Shown here: one piece after another, positions 1 through 6,610 of the stretch | Numbering within the stretch: position 1 is the first letter of the stretch | How the letters are laid out: the number at the start of each line of letters is the position of its first letter | Origin: Anaerolineae bacterium | Lineage (GTDB): Bacteria > Chloroflexota > Anaerolineae > Aggregatilineales > Aggregatilineaceae | Direction of reading: 5' to 3' | Assembly (NCBI GenBank): GCA_016929355.1 | Contig: JAFGJA010000174.1 | Location: forward strand, 1-9,079 | DNA: 9,079 bases | Position numbers and translations under genes: made by a program | Notes under the pieces: model-generated | Told to the model about the DNA's origin: nothing | Database searches by the model: none | What the model saw: only the letters and a program-made list of their open reading frames with translations

Positions 1-518
1 AAACCATCGTGAGTCGCAGTTTGCGCCCGACTGAGGTGGGCGTGGTGTCTGTGACCGAGTTTAAGGCGGGCGATTCGTTCAATGTGATCCCGCAAACCGC
101 CGAACTGCGCGGCACGATTCGCGCGTTTACCACTGATGTGATCGCGCTGTTGGAAACGCGGATTCGGGAACTGGCCGAGGGGATCGCTGCCTCATTTGGG
201 TGTCAGGTGGAGGTCGAGGTCGAGCAACTGACGCTGCCCGTGATCAATTCGCCGGAGGTTAACGCCCATTTGCGCGAGATATTCGCGGCGGTTGCGCCTG
301 ATGTCCGGTTAATTGACGATTACAAAACGATGGCGGCGGAGGATGTGTCGTACTTTATGACCGGTGTGCCCAGCACGTATTTCTTTGTCGGCTCGGCGAA
401 CTCTGAGCGCGGTTTGGATTATCCGCACCACCATCCCCGTTTTGATTTTGACGAAGCCGTGATCCCGCTCGCTGTTGAATTGCTGGCGGCGGCGGTGGCG
501 TCGTATGTGTTACCGTAG
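1..518 (+). CDS. M20 family amidohydrolase/peptidase, C-terminal part (5' end outside window)
   Basis: This is the last 172 codons of a zinc-type M20 amidohydrolase, the family of hippurate hydrolases, N-acyl-amino-acid amidohydrolases and Ss1-type carboxypeptidases. These enzymes hydrolyse N-acyl or peptide bonds on small cytoplasmic substrates. The frame is open to the left edge (first full codon at 3), so the GTG at 9 is not the start. The fragment begins in the dimerisation domain, with the family's NVIPQTAELRGTIRAF stretch. It ends in the second half of the catalytic domain with AAEDVSYFM (usual form GAEDFSYF) and HHHPRFDFDE, which carries the last conserved metal-ligand histidine. The N-terminal metal ligands lie outside the window. 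The stop is TAG 516-518, and the next gene starts 8 bases later with its ribosome site overlapping this stop, which suggests one operon. The family is secure; the substrate cannot be told. Confidence 0.9.
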   Translation, partial: TIVSRSLRPTEVGVVSVTEFKAGDSFNVIPQTAELRGTIRAFTTDVIALLETRIRELAEGIAASFGCQVEVEVEQLTLPVINSPEVNAHLREIFAAVAPDVRLIDDYKTMAAEDVSYFMTGVPSTYFFVGSANSERGLDYPHHHPRFDFDEAVIPLAVELLAAAVASYVLP

Positions 519-526
519 GTGAAATC

Positions 527-1222
527 ATGCCGCAAGCTAACATTTTTCGCTGGCGGGCCGGAACCGGCTGGATGATCTTAGCCGGTGGTGGTGCGCCGGA
601 CTCCGATGATAATTTCAACATTGAGGCGGGGATGCTGACGCGCACCGTTTCGCAGGGGCCAATCGCCTATGTATGGGCGGCTGGCGACATCGAAACGGCG
701 GATCGGCACATGGATGCGCTGCGCGACCTCGGCGCGCGCACCGGCTATTTGATCGACATCCTGACTGAAGATGATGAGTCCTTGCAGCGCGAGTTGAGCG
801 AGGCGGGGGTGATCATCCTGGGCGATGGCCCACGCACGACGACGTTACGGGATGCGCTGGTCGGTGTTTCGTGGCGCGCGATTGAGGAATCGTTTAACAG
901 GGGCGCGACCTTGTACATAGTCGGGCGCAGCGCCGCTATTATCGGCGCGCACATGCTGCCCGACGCAGAAAATACCGAGGTGGAAGATCATACGCTGCGG
1001 GCTGGCGCGGGCTGGTTAGCTGATGCGCTCATTGTGCCGCGTTATACACCCGATCAGGCTGACGCGCTGCGTGCGCATGTTGCCCGGTTGCCCGCCGGCG
1101 GCTATGGCTTGGGTATTGCCGAAGGCGCGGCTTTGGCATTTGGTCCAAATAGCACAGTGGAGGTGTGGGGGAACGCAAAGATCACGGTATCATTGGGGAG
1201 TAGTTACGATTCAGGTGTTTAA
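527..1222 (+). CDS. Cyanophycinase-like (peptidase S51 / type 1 glutamine amidotransferase-like) protein, probably catalytically degenerate
   Basis: This 231-residue protein has the S51/cyanophycinase fold. It shows an opening MILAGGG strand (16-22), a nucleophile-elbow-like GRSAA with Ser135, and a closing GLGIAEGAALAFG (194-206) that mirrors the family's GIGIDE-TAL segment. Active members are cytoplasmic serine hydrolases that cleave beta-Asp-Arg polymers or N-terminal Asp dipeptides. Several family hallmarks are changed. The GGDQ loop reads LGDG (98-101), the GxSAG elbow has Ala at 137, and the DQHF segment carrying the catalytic His reads VPRY (170-173), with Arg172 in the His place. I infer a weak or inactive enzyme, perhaps a binding protein. 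The start ATG 527 has AGGTGA four bases upstream. The gene sits between an M20 amidohydrolase and purA, in the same direction. The residue alignment is by eye. Confidence 0.75.
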   Translation: MPQANIFRWRAGTGWMILAGGGAPDSDDNFNIEAGMLTRTVSQGPIAYVWAAGDIETADRHMDALRDLGARTGYLIDILTEDDESLQRELSEAGVIILGDGPRTTTLRDALVGVSWRAIEESFNRGATLYIVGRSAAIIGAHMLPDAENTEVEDHTLRAGAGWLADALIVPRYTPDQADALRAHVARLPAGGYGLGIAEGAALAFGPNSTVEVWGNAKITVSLGSSYDSGV

Positions 1223-1231
1223 CATCCATTT

Positions 1232-1237
1232 GGAGGG
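1232..1237 (+). promoter_or_regulatory. Ribosome binding site of purA
   Basis: GGAGGG lies 9 bases before the ATG at 1247. It is the strongest Shine-Dalgarno match in the window and fixes the purA start in the 24-base gap after the S51-like gene. Confidence 0.75.
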
Positions 1238-1246
1238 TAATTCCCA

Positions 1247-2524
1247 ATGCCGGTAACAATTGTAGTCGGGGCGCAATGGGGCGACGAAGGAAAAGGGCGA
1301 GTGGCCGATTGGCTGGCTCGTGAATCAGACGGAATCGCGCGGTATGCGGGTGGTGACAATGCCGGGCATACCGTTATTGTTGGCGATGCTGTCTTCAAGC
1401 TGCATTTAGTGCCGTCCGGCGTGGTGCATAGCGATAAAAAATGCTTTTTAGGGAACGGGATGGTGATCAACCCCGTCCGGTTGGTTTCGGAACTGGATAT
1501 GCTGGCGGAACGTGGCATTGATATTTCGCCGGATCGCATTCACCTTAGCCCGCGCGCGCATGTGATCACGCCCGGTCACATGGAACTTGATGGAGCCGCC
1601 GATAAAGCGCGCGGTAAAGATGCGATTGGCACAACTAAACGCGGCATTGGCCTCGCTTATACGGACAAAGCTACGCGGGTAGGGTTGCTCACGGGTGAAA
1701 TGGCTGACGCGGAGCAGTTCGCGGATGCGGTGCAGCACTCGATTGAGCAGGCGAATATTATCCTCCAATCCAAATATGGCGCGCCGCCAATGGATGCGGT
1801 TGAACTTGTGGCCGAATATGCCGAAGCCGCCCGCCGCTTGCAACCCTATCTGGCGGATACGAACGCACTGATTCACGACATGCTCGAAGCGGATCAGCGT
1901 TTGTTATGCGAAGGGGCGCAGGGCACATTGCTCGACATCGATCACGGCCACTATCCCTTTGTGACGAGTTCTAATGCGACTACCGGCGGGGCGATGACCG
2001 GCCTCGGTTTTGGCCCGCATTACGTGGATCGTGTAATCGGCGTGGTCAAAGCCTATTGCACGCGCGTTGGGAATGGGCCGTTCCCGACGGAGCTATTGGA
2101 CGAAACCGGCGAACAACTGCGTCAGGCTGGGCATGAATTTGGCACGACTACCGGGCGTCCGCGTCGCTGCGGTTGGCTGGATATGGTCGCGCTGAAGTAT
2201 GCGATCCGCGTCAATGGCTTTAATGAACTGGTCTTGAGCAAAATGGATGTTTTGGGCGGCATGGCTGAAATTAAGATCGCCACTGCCTATGAATTAGATG
2301 GCAAACCGATCACGAATATGCCGCTCGATACGGCGGCGATGGAACGCGCGCAGCCGGTGTATGAAGCGGTTCCCGGTTGGGATGCGGATATTTCCGGGGC
2401 GCGTGTTATGGCTGATTTGCCGGAAGCCACGCAGCGTTACATCAAACGCATTGAGGAATTGAGCGGCGTTAAGGTGATGATGGTCAGCGTGGGGCCGGAG
2501 CGCGATCAGGCGGTGCAGTTGTAA
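1247..2524 (+). CDS. purA: Adenylosuccinate synthase (EC 6.3.4.4)
   Basis: The enzyme joins IMP and L-aspartate using GTP to make adenylosuccinate, the first committed step from IMP to AMP, in the cytoplasm. The 425-residue product has the usual bacterial length. Visible motifs are QWGDEGKGR (10-18) with the catalytic base Asp13, GGDNAGHT (35-42) with catalytic His41, the IMP-site GTTKRGIG, the EGAQGTLLDIDHG-YPFVTSSN block, the GTP-site region TTGRPRRCGWLD, and the late KRIEELSGV segment. Residue numbers through His41 match the E. coli enzyme one for one, which supports the ATG at 1247. Position 37 is Asp where E. coli has His, a variant I think occurs in other PurA proteins. It is the third gene of a likely operon and is followed directly by an intrinsic terminator. 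Nothing suggests truncation or inactivity. Confidence 0.98.
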   Translation: MPVTIVVGAQWGDEGKGRVADWLARESDGIARYAGGDNAGHTVIVGDAVFKLHLVPSGVVHSDKKCFLGNGMVINPVRLVSELDMLAERGIDISPDRIHLSPRAHVITPGHMELDGAADKARGKDAIGTTKRGIGLAYTDKATRVGLLTGEMADAEQFADAVQHSIEQANIILQSKYGAPPMDAVELVAEYAEAARRLQPYLADTNALIHDMLEADQRLLCEGAQGTLLDIDHGHYPFVTSSNATTGGAMTGLGFGPHYVDRVIGVVKAYCTRVGNGPFPTELLDETGEQLRQAGHEFGTTTGRPRRCGWLDMVALKYAIRVNGFNELVLSKMDVLGGMAEIKIATAYELDGKPITNMPLDTAAMERAQPVYEAVPGWDADISGARVMADLPEATQRYIKRIEELSGVKVMMVSVGPERDQAVQL

Positions 2525-2536
2525 ACGTATGATATG

Positions 2537-2580
2537 TAGGGGGAATGCTTGTTGTGGAAACAGCAATTACCCCTATTTTT
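2537..2580 (+). terminator. Intrinsic (Rho-independent) terminator after purA
   Basis: TAGGGG (2537-2542) pairs with CCCCTA (2570-2575), and TTGTTG (2549-2554) pairs with CAGCAA (2561-2566) around a six-base loop. Five T residues (2576-2580) follow at once. It begins 12 bases after the purA stop. The internal bulge makes the stem imperfect, but base pairing next to the T run is solid. Confidence 0.65.
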
Positions 2581-2594
2581 CACCGGTGGGGAGG

Positions 2595-2599
2595 GGTGA
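2595..2599 (+). promoter_or_regulatory. Ribosome binding site deciding the start of the BtuF-like gene
   Basis: GGTGA within GGAGGGGTGAT sits 8 bases before ATG 2608. The alternative in-frame ATG at 2545 has its G run only one base upstream and lies inside the terminator hairpin, so 2608 is preferred. Confidence 0.6.
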
Positions 2600-2607
2600 T
2601 TCAGTTT

Positions 2608-3453
2608 ATGTCCGATGACAATGCTCACGAGTATGATGCGCTGACGTATACTTCCGCCATCGAATCCCCGGTGGATTATGTGCCGCGCCGGGTGGTATCG
2701 CTGGTCCCCAGTCTGACCGAAGCGTTATTCGATCTGGATTTGGGGGATCGGCTGGTTGGCATCACGGAGAATTGCGTTCATCCTGCCGATAAAGTACAGT
2801 TAGTACCCAGGGTAGGCGGAACCCAACAGCCGGATATTGATCAGATTATCAGCCTGCGGCCTGATCTCGTTCTTCTCAACGCTGACGACAATCGCGCCGA
2901 TGCTATTGACGCATTGCAAGCGGCGAATTTGCCAGTGTGGATCACGGGACCGCGCACGGTCTTTGCGGCACTGAATGTGCTGTGGAGCATCATGGATATT
3001 TTCGATCATCCGGTGATGGTCCCGCGCGTGCGTGAAATTGAACGTGCGTATGATTACACGGGCGGGGCAGCGCGTGCCCAAACGCCGGTTCCGGTGATCG
3101 CATTGCTCCGATCAGACCAACCGGGATCATGGATCACCTGCAATGCGGATACGTTTACCCATGATCTGCTGCGTGTCTGCGGCGGGAAAAATGTCTTGGC
3201 CGAGGCTGAGGACCGGTATCCGCGCATTTCACTGAGCGAAATCACCGCCGCCCAACCCACCGCGATGCTGATTGGGTCAGAATTGGCTTCAGATCGTGAG
3301 CAGTTGCTCGCGTTGGATATGCCCGCCGCCCACCAGGAGCGCATTCATCTGGTCGATGTCACGCTGCTGACCTGGCATGGCATGCGGATCGGGTTTGCGC
3401 TGCGCGATCTGCCCACTTTTATTATGGAAGAAGAATCAGAAGACGATGACTAA
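2608..3453 (+). CDS. BtuF-like helical-backbone metal receptor (cobalamin/metal-chelate binding), no signal peptide
   Basis: This 281-residue protein has the two-lobed fold of ABC-transporter receptors for vitamin B12 and iron chelates (Pfam Peripla_BP_2 type). The N-lobe shows RVVSLVPSLTEALFDLDLGD (28-47), then VGGTQQPD (69-76) and LRPDLVLLN (83-91). The C-lobe shows GSWIT, DTFTHDLLRVCGGKNVL (181-197) and the closing LLTWHGMR---ALRDLP (253-269), typical of BtuF-like proteins. The N-terminus is polar and acidic, with no signal peptide, lipobox or membrane segment, so the protein should stay in the cytoplasm. No permease or ATPase gene is nearby. The tail is highly acidic (274-281). Its last codons overlap the histidine-kinase start by 8 bases, suggesting coupled translation and perhaps a sensory or carrier role. 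The ligand is unknown. An upstream ATG at 2545 would add 21 residues but is less likely. Confidence 0.85.
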   Translation: MSDDNAHEYDALTYTSAIESPVDYVPRRVVSLVPSLTEALFDLDLGDRLVGITENCVHPADKVQLVPRVGGTQQPDIDQIISLRPDLVLLNADDNRADAIDALQAANLPVWITGPRTVFAALNVLWSIMDIFDHPVMVPRVREIERAYDYTGGAARAQTPVPVIALLRSDQPGSWITCNADTFTHDLLRVCGGKNVLAEAEDRYPRISLSEITAAQPTAMLIGSELASDREQLLALDMPAAHQERIHLVDVTLLTWHGMRIGFALRDLPTFIMEEESEDDD

Positions 3454-4465
3454 CCGGATTATTGATCACGACACCTTAGCCAATTTATGCAATAACCTGT
3501 TTGAAGCGGTGATTGCCATTGATCAGGAGCGGCGGATTTGCCTGTTTAATCATGCGGCGGAAGCAACATTTAACCTGCCAATGGCCGAGGTGTTAGGCAC
3601 GCAGCTCACCGATCATCCCGTTTTGCAATCGCTGGTTCCCTTAGCCGATTGGGTGATCGCCACTGATGAATTTGCCCGCCAGGAATTCACGCTGGAATCG
3701 GGGGCGCGGCGTTGGGTGCAGATGTTTGTTGCGTCTGAGAATGTGCATGGTCAGGGCAAAGTCAAACTGGCCGCGCGCAAAGATTCTACCAATCAAGCCG
3801 CCGATCCGATGCGCGAGATTGTGCATGATCTCAAAGTGCGGATCGCTTCTGCCAAGAGTTTTATCGATCTGGTCGAAGCGTCGGGTGATCTCAATGCGTC
3901 ACAGCAAAAATTTGCCCAACGCGCGCATCTGAGTCTGGTGTCGATGCTGAGTCAGGTGCATGAAATTCTGGATATGACCTGGCTCGATAGCGGTGGCAAG
4001 CTGGAACGGGTGCAGACCGATCTTAACGATCTGATTCAGCGTGCTGTGATGCATCAGGAAGGGTATGCGGTGTATGCGAATATTGATATAACGCTGGATT
4101 TGCCCCCTGATGGTTGTGTGTTGCAAGGTGATGAGCGGCGCTTGAGCAGTGCCATTGGTAATCTGGTGAGCAACGCGATCAAGTATTCACCGGACGGTGG
4201 CCCGGTGATCGTGCGCCTCGTGCGGGAAAATCGGGCGATCACGCTCAGTGTGCAAGATCACGGTTTGGGCATCGCGGCAGAATTTTTGCCGAACATTTTC
4301 CAGCGTTTTTACCGGGTGCGCACGCCCCAAACCCGCCGGATCGAGGGCAGTGGGTTAGGGTTAGCCATTGTCAAGGCGATTGTCGAGAAACATGGCGGCA
4401 CGGTCTTTGTCCAAAGCGTAGAAGGCGCAGGCAGCACCTTTGGCTTTACACTGCCCGCGCCTTGA
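3446..4465 (+). CDS. Soluble PAS-domain sensor histidine kinase
   Basis: This 339-residue kinase has an N-terminal PAS-like domain (about 10-115). The DHp helix carries the phosphoacceptor in IVHDLK (His127). The ATPase domain shows the N box NLVSNAIKYSP (239-249, Asn243), G1 box DHGLG (271-275), F box FQRFYRV (285-291) and G2 box GSGLGLAIVK (301-310), so it should be active. The H box is HDLK rather than the usual HELR. There is no transmembrane segment, so it senses a cytoplasmic signal. ATG 3446 overlaps the stop of the BtuF-like gene (ATGACTAA) and has only a weak GAAGA upstream, as expected for coupling. An upstream start at 3377 would run through the previous gene without support. No response regulator follows it. 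The nearest is a single-domain regulator on the opposite strand at 6222-6584, a possible but unproven partner. Confidence 0.92.
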   Translation: MTNRIIDHDTLANLCNNLFEAVIAIDQERRICLFNHAAEATFNLPMAEVLGTQLTDHPVLQSLVPLADWVIATDEFARQEFTLESGARRWVQMFVASENVHGQGKVKLAARKDSTNQAADPMREIVHDLKVRIASAKSFIDLVEASGDLNASQQKFAQRAHLSLVSMLSQVHEILDMTWLDSGGKLERVQTDLNDLIQRAVMHQEGYAVYANIDITLDLPPDGCVLQGDERRLSSAIGNLVSNAIKYSPDGGPVIVRLVRENRAITLSVQDHGLGIAAEFLPNIFQRFYRVRTPQTRRIEGSGLGLAIVKAIVEKHGGTVFVQSVEGAGSTFGFTLPAP

Positions 4466-4491
4466 TGCTCGCACTTTAGGGCGCAGTAATC

Positions 4492-5481
4492 CTATTCCTC
4501 GTCAGTTTCTTCGGACAGCGATAACCACTGCAAATACGAGGAAAAACTTTGGCGTTCACCGGGCACAACAATCGGCAGTGCGCGCGGCATCAGGTCCGCG
4601 ATGATCGGCGTTGTGCCGAAGGGATCGCCGTCGATCTGGGTGGGCTGTGGTGTTTTGCAATCGACCACGATGCGTTTGCGCGCTGAAAAATAGATGATCG
4701 ATTCCGGGGGTAAACCACTACCGGCAAACAGATTTGTGAAACTATCCAGCAAGCGGGCCGGGTTCAGGGGCCGCAGTACGCCCGCATAAAGCAGCCCATC
4801 ATCCGGCTGAATCGCGTCGTTGATTAGGGACAGACCATTGATCCAGGTGAGCGCGCCGGTAGCAGTGACAAAAGCCAGAATACCCTGTACCTGAATCGGT
4901 GGTTGTCCATCAAGCGAGATCAGGTAATCAATCGGCTCCGTTTGGCGCAGCGATTTTAAGCCCGAAATCCCATAGGCCCAGATGCCGAGGCGATCTTTAT
5001 CCTCGCGGGTGGTATTATGGGCGGCGTCCGCTTCAAAGCCGGTAGAAATGCGCAGCACCGAACAGCGTTCCCCGACGCGCGCTAGATCGATATGCCGCAA
5101 GACGCCCGGTCCAAGCGCCAATTTCAGCGCCGGATCAACCCGGTGGGGCAAGCCGAGAAAGCCGGAAACGACATTACCGGTTCCGGTAGGAACCCACGAA
5201 AACGGGATCAAATCCTCGCCTAAAGCGGTTTGCGCACCGGATACCCCCGCCATGAGCGTGCCATCACCCCCGGCCAACAGGATGCGATCTACGCCATCTT
5301 TGGCCCCGGCTTCAATCACGGCAGCGAAATCAAAATCCGGCGTGGTAGGATACAGCGTAATGCGGGGAGAGGTGATCGCCTGCAACCGCTTGATCACGAT
5401 GTTGCCTCGCTTAGACCCTGAGGCCGGGTTAACAATAGCTAAGACGTGCTTGGGTGCATCGACCCATTCTTGATCGGACAT
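4492..5481 (-). CDS. YegS/DagK-type lipid kinase (diacylglycerol kinase catalytic domain)
   Basis: The 329-residue product belongs to the diacylglycerol/sphingosine kinase-like family, soluble or membrane-associated enzymes that transfer ATP phosphate to a lipid hydroxyl. The N-terminal nucleotide domain shows NPASGS (18-23), the signature GGDGT (71-75), and PTGTGN (98-103, in place of the common PLGTAND). The beta-sandwich C-terminal domain shows GFEAD (148-152), IQPDDGLL (224-231) and DGDP (284-287), the last matching the family's DGE metal-site segment. Length is slightly above the 300 typical of YegS or DgkB, with an acidic tail. An AGGG 10 bases before the ATG (5492-5495) serves as ribosome site. 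It is the last gene of the minus-strand cluster and converges on the histidine kinase with 26 bases between them. The lipid substrate cannot be assigned; recycling of diacylglycerol is the usual bacterial role. Confidence 0.9.
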   Translation of the reverse strand: MSDQEWVDAPKHVLAIVNPASGSKRGNIVIKRLQAITSPRITLYPTTPDFDFAAVIEAGAKDGVDRILLAGGDGTLMAGVSGAQTALGEDLIPFSWVPTGTGNVVSGFLGLPHRVDPALKLALGPGVLRHIDLARVGERCSVLRISTGFEADAAHNTTREDKDRLGIWAYGISGLKSLRQTEPIDYLISLDGQPPIQVQGILAFVTATGALTWINGLSLINDAIQPDDGLLYAGVLRPLNPARLLDSFTNLFAGSGLPPESIIYFSARKRIVVDCKTPQPTQIDGDPFGTTPIIADLMPRALPIVVPGERQSFSSYLQWLSLSEETDEE

Positions 5482-5521
5482 AACGGATAAACCCTATCCT
5501 GCACAAAGTTTCTATATCTTA

Positions 5522-5550
5522 AGTATATGCTAAATTGAGATGTTTGGCAG
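5522..5550 (-). promoter_or_regulatory. Possible sigma-70-type promoter for the lipid kinase gene
   Basis: On the minus strand, CTGCCA (5545-5550; 4 of 6 to TTGACA) and TATACT (5522-5527; 5 of 6 to TATAAT) are 17 bases apart. The -35 lies within the final codons of the SH3-like gene. It could give the lipid kinase its own transcript. This rests on consensus match alone. Confidence 0.35.
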
Positions 5551-6174
5551 GGTTGGTTCGGGCGTTGTGGTGGGTGGAACCGTTATCGGCGGTGTCTCGG
5601 TTGATGTCTCAATGGGTGTCTCTGTTGGTATTGCAGTTGGCGCAGGCGTATGCGATGGCGTCGGGCTGACCGTCGGCAGATTGAGCGGTTCATTGGTTGG
5701 CGTGATCGTGGGGGTAGGATTAACCGCTTCGACTACGCTTTCATGAATATACACAATGTCGCGGTAAGCCCCGTCGGGATTCAATTCGACCACATACCAT
5801 TCCATATTATTCGGCACTCGCCCATAAATGCATAATTCCGTCCCGTAAGGGATCACTTCCCGCACGGGGCAATCGATGTTGTTTTGGGCCGGACAGTCAC
5901 GATAGACCGCATTTTCCACGCTGACCGTAAACCAGCGACAGGGCGGTAGTGGGGTAAAGGTCGCTGGGGCCATGAATAGGGTTGGCAAAATGTAATCTGG
6001 GGCAGCTTCGGCGGTTTCGGTGGCATGGCTATTGCGGGTGGTCTGGCCGGTGATGTCATCCTGATATTCCAGAAAGTGTATAAAACCCGTCCACACGTAA
6101 TAGCCGCCAAAGACAAAGAACGCCCCCACGAGAATAATCGTTAATGGTGATGGTCCAGATCGATGATATGACAT
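5530..6174 (-). CDS. Membrane-anchored bacterial SH3-like domain protein with Pro/Thr-rich C-terminal tail
   Basis: I do not recognise a named family for the whole 214-residue protein. It has a short basic N-terminus, one membrane helix (about 11-33, LTIILVGAFFVFGGYYVWTG), a linker, and a compact domain (about 79-151). That domain has the look of a bacterial SH3 module: a VYRDCP-like turn, a G-E-C-I-Y strand, a W-Y-V strand and a closing VYIHESVVEAV. A low-complexity tail (about 152-214) follows, built from Thr, Pro, Ser and Glu. The topology is probably N-in with the SH3 domain and tail outside, perhaps touching the cell envelope. Four Cys residues at 79, 94, 102 and 115 could form disulfides. 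Such T/P-rich segments are common in Chloroflexota surface proteins. There is no LPXTG or other sorting signal. The start ATG at 6174 lacks a clear ribosome site. It lies between the response regulator and lipid kinase genes. Confidence 0.75.
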   Translation of the reverse strand: MSYHRSGPSPLTIILVGAFFVFGGYYVWTGFIHFLEYQDDITGQTTRNSHATETAEAAPDYILPTLFMAPATFTPLPPCRWFTVSVENAVYRDCPAQNNIDCPVREVIPYGTELCIYGRVPNNMEWYVVELNPDGAYRDIVYIHESVVEAVNPTPTITPTNEPLNLPTVSPTPSHTPAPTAIPTETPIETSTETPPITVPPTTTPEPTLPNISI

Positions 6175-6221
6175 GCCGAGTTCTCTAACATGATGTTCAG
6201 CGCGTCAAGTAGTAGCCCCTG

Positions 6222-6584
6222 CTAGCCCAAATGCGTTTTAATTTGCTCCAGAATCGAGGCTGAATTGAACGGTTTGGCGACAAAACCATCGGCCCCCATT
6301 TGCGATGCCTGCATCCGATCTCCTTCTGATTCCAGCGCCGATACCATCAAAACCGGAATCGTTTTGGTGTGTTCGCTGCTTTTAATCTGCATACAGACTT
6401 CGAAGCCGCTGATCCCGGTCATCCGAATATCCAGCATAATCAGATCAGGTTGTTCTGCCTCGATCATTTCCAGGGCGGTTTCACCACTGTTCGCTAGTTT
6501 GACCGTATACCCCCCCATTGTCAGGTATGCTTCGAGCAGTTCCCGATTCATCCAATCATCATCAACGATCAAAATATGCCCCAT
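6222..6584 (-). CDS. Single-domain response regulator (CheY-like receiver)
   Basis: The 120-residue protein is a complete receiver domain with no output domain. It has the acidic pocket Asp8-Asp9 (LIVDDD), phosphoacceptor Asp52 (IMLDIRM), the switch Ser82 (VSA) and Lys104 in AKPF (103-106), so it should be phosphorylatable. Such proteins relay phosphate or bind target proteins rather than DNA. AGGA (6592-6595) lies seven bases before the ATG. It follows the deoxynucleoside kinase gene by 26 bases and precedes the SH3-like gene by 47, on the same strand. No kinase is adjacent on this strand. The PAS histidine kinase about 1.8 kb away on the other strand is a candidate partner by proximity only. 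Confidence 0.95.
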   Translation of the reverse strand: MGHILIVDDDWMNRELLEAYLTMGGYTVKLANSGETALEMIEAEQPDLIMLDIRMTGISGFEVCMQIKSSEHTKTIPVLMVSALESEGDRMQASQMGADGFVAKPFNSASILEQIKTHLG

Positions 6585-6610
6585 GATTTTTTCCTAATCA
6601 CTTACGTCGC

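Noticed and set aside
1448..1876. A 142-codon minus-strand frame opposite purA
   Set aside because: It is the shadow of a highly conserved gene, with no ribosome site and no recognisable protein pattern.
1..2524. The M20, S51-like and purA genes as a cyanophycin or aspartyl-peptide degradation system feeding PurA
   Set aside because: The S51-like protein lacks key catalytic residues, no cyanophycin synthetase is visible, and the M20 substrate is unknown. Operon proximity alone does not support it.
2528..2533. TATGAT as a -10 element for the BtuF-like gene
   Set aside because: No acceptable -35 lies 15-19 bases upstream, and a transcript from here would run into the terminator hairpin.
3377..3445. 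An upstream start for the histidine kinase giving 23 more residues
   Set aside because: It would overlap the BtuF-like gene by 77 bases, and the added residues are not PAS-like. ATG 3446 gives a normal 8-base stop/start overlap.
4451..4489. A possible bidirectional terminator between the convergent histidine kinase and lipid kinase genes
   Set aside because: CTG..CGCC can pair with GGCGCAG only with a four-base bulge, and neither side has a T run.
4982..5473. A 163-codon plus-strand frame opposite the lipid kinase
   Set aside because: It is antisense to a gene with GGDGT and other kinase motifs. Its own translation is rich in Arg, Ser and Pro with no recognisable domain.
6203..6208. TTGACG on the minus strand as a -35 for the SH3-like gene
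   Set aside because: The only -10 at proper spacing is GAGAAC (3 of 6), and it would start transcription almost at the ATG. The evidence is too weak to list as a promoter.
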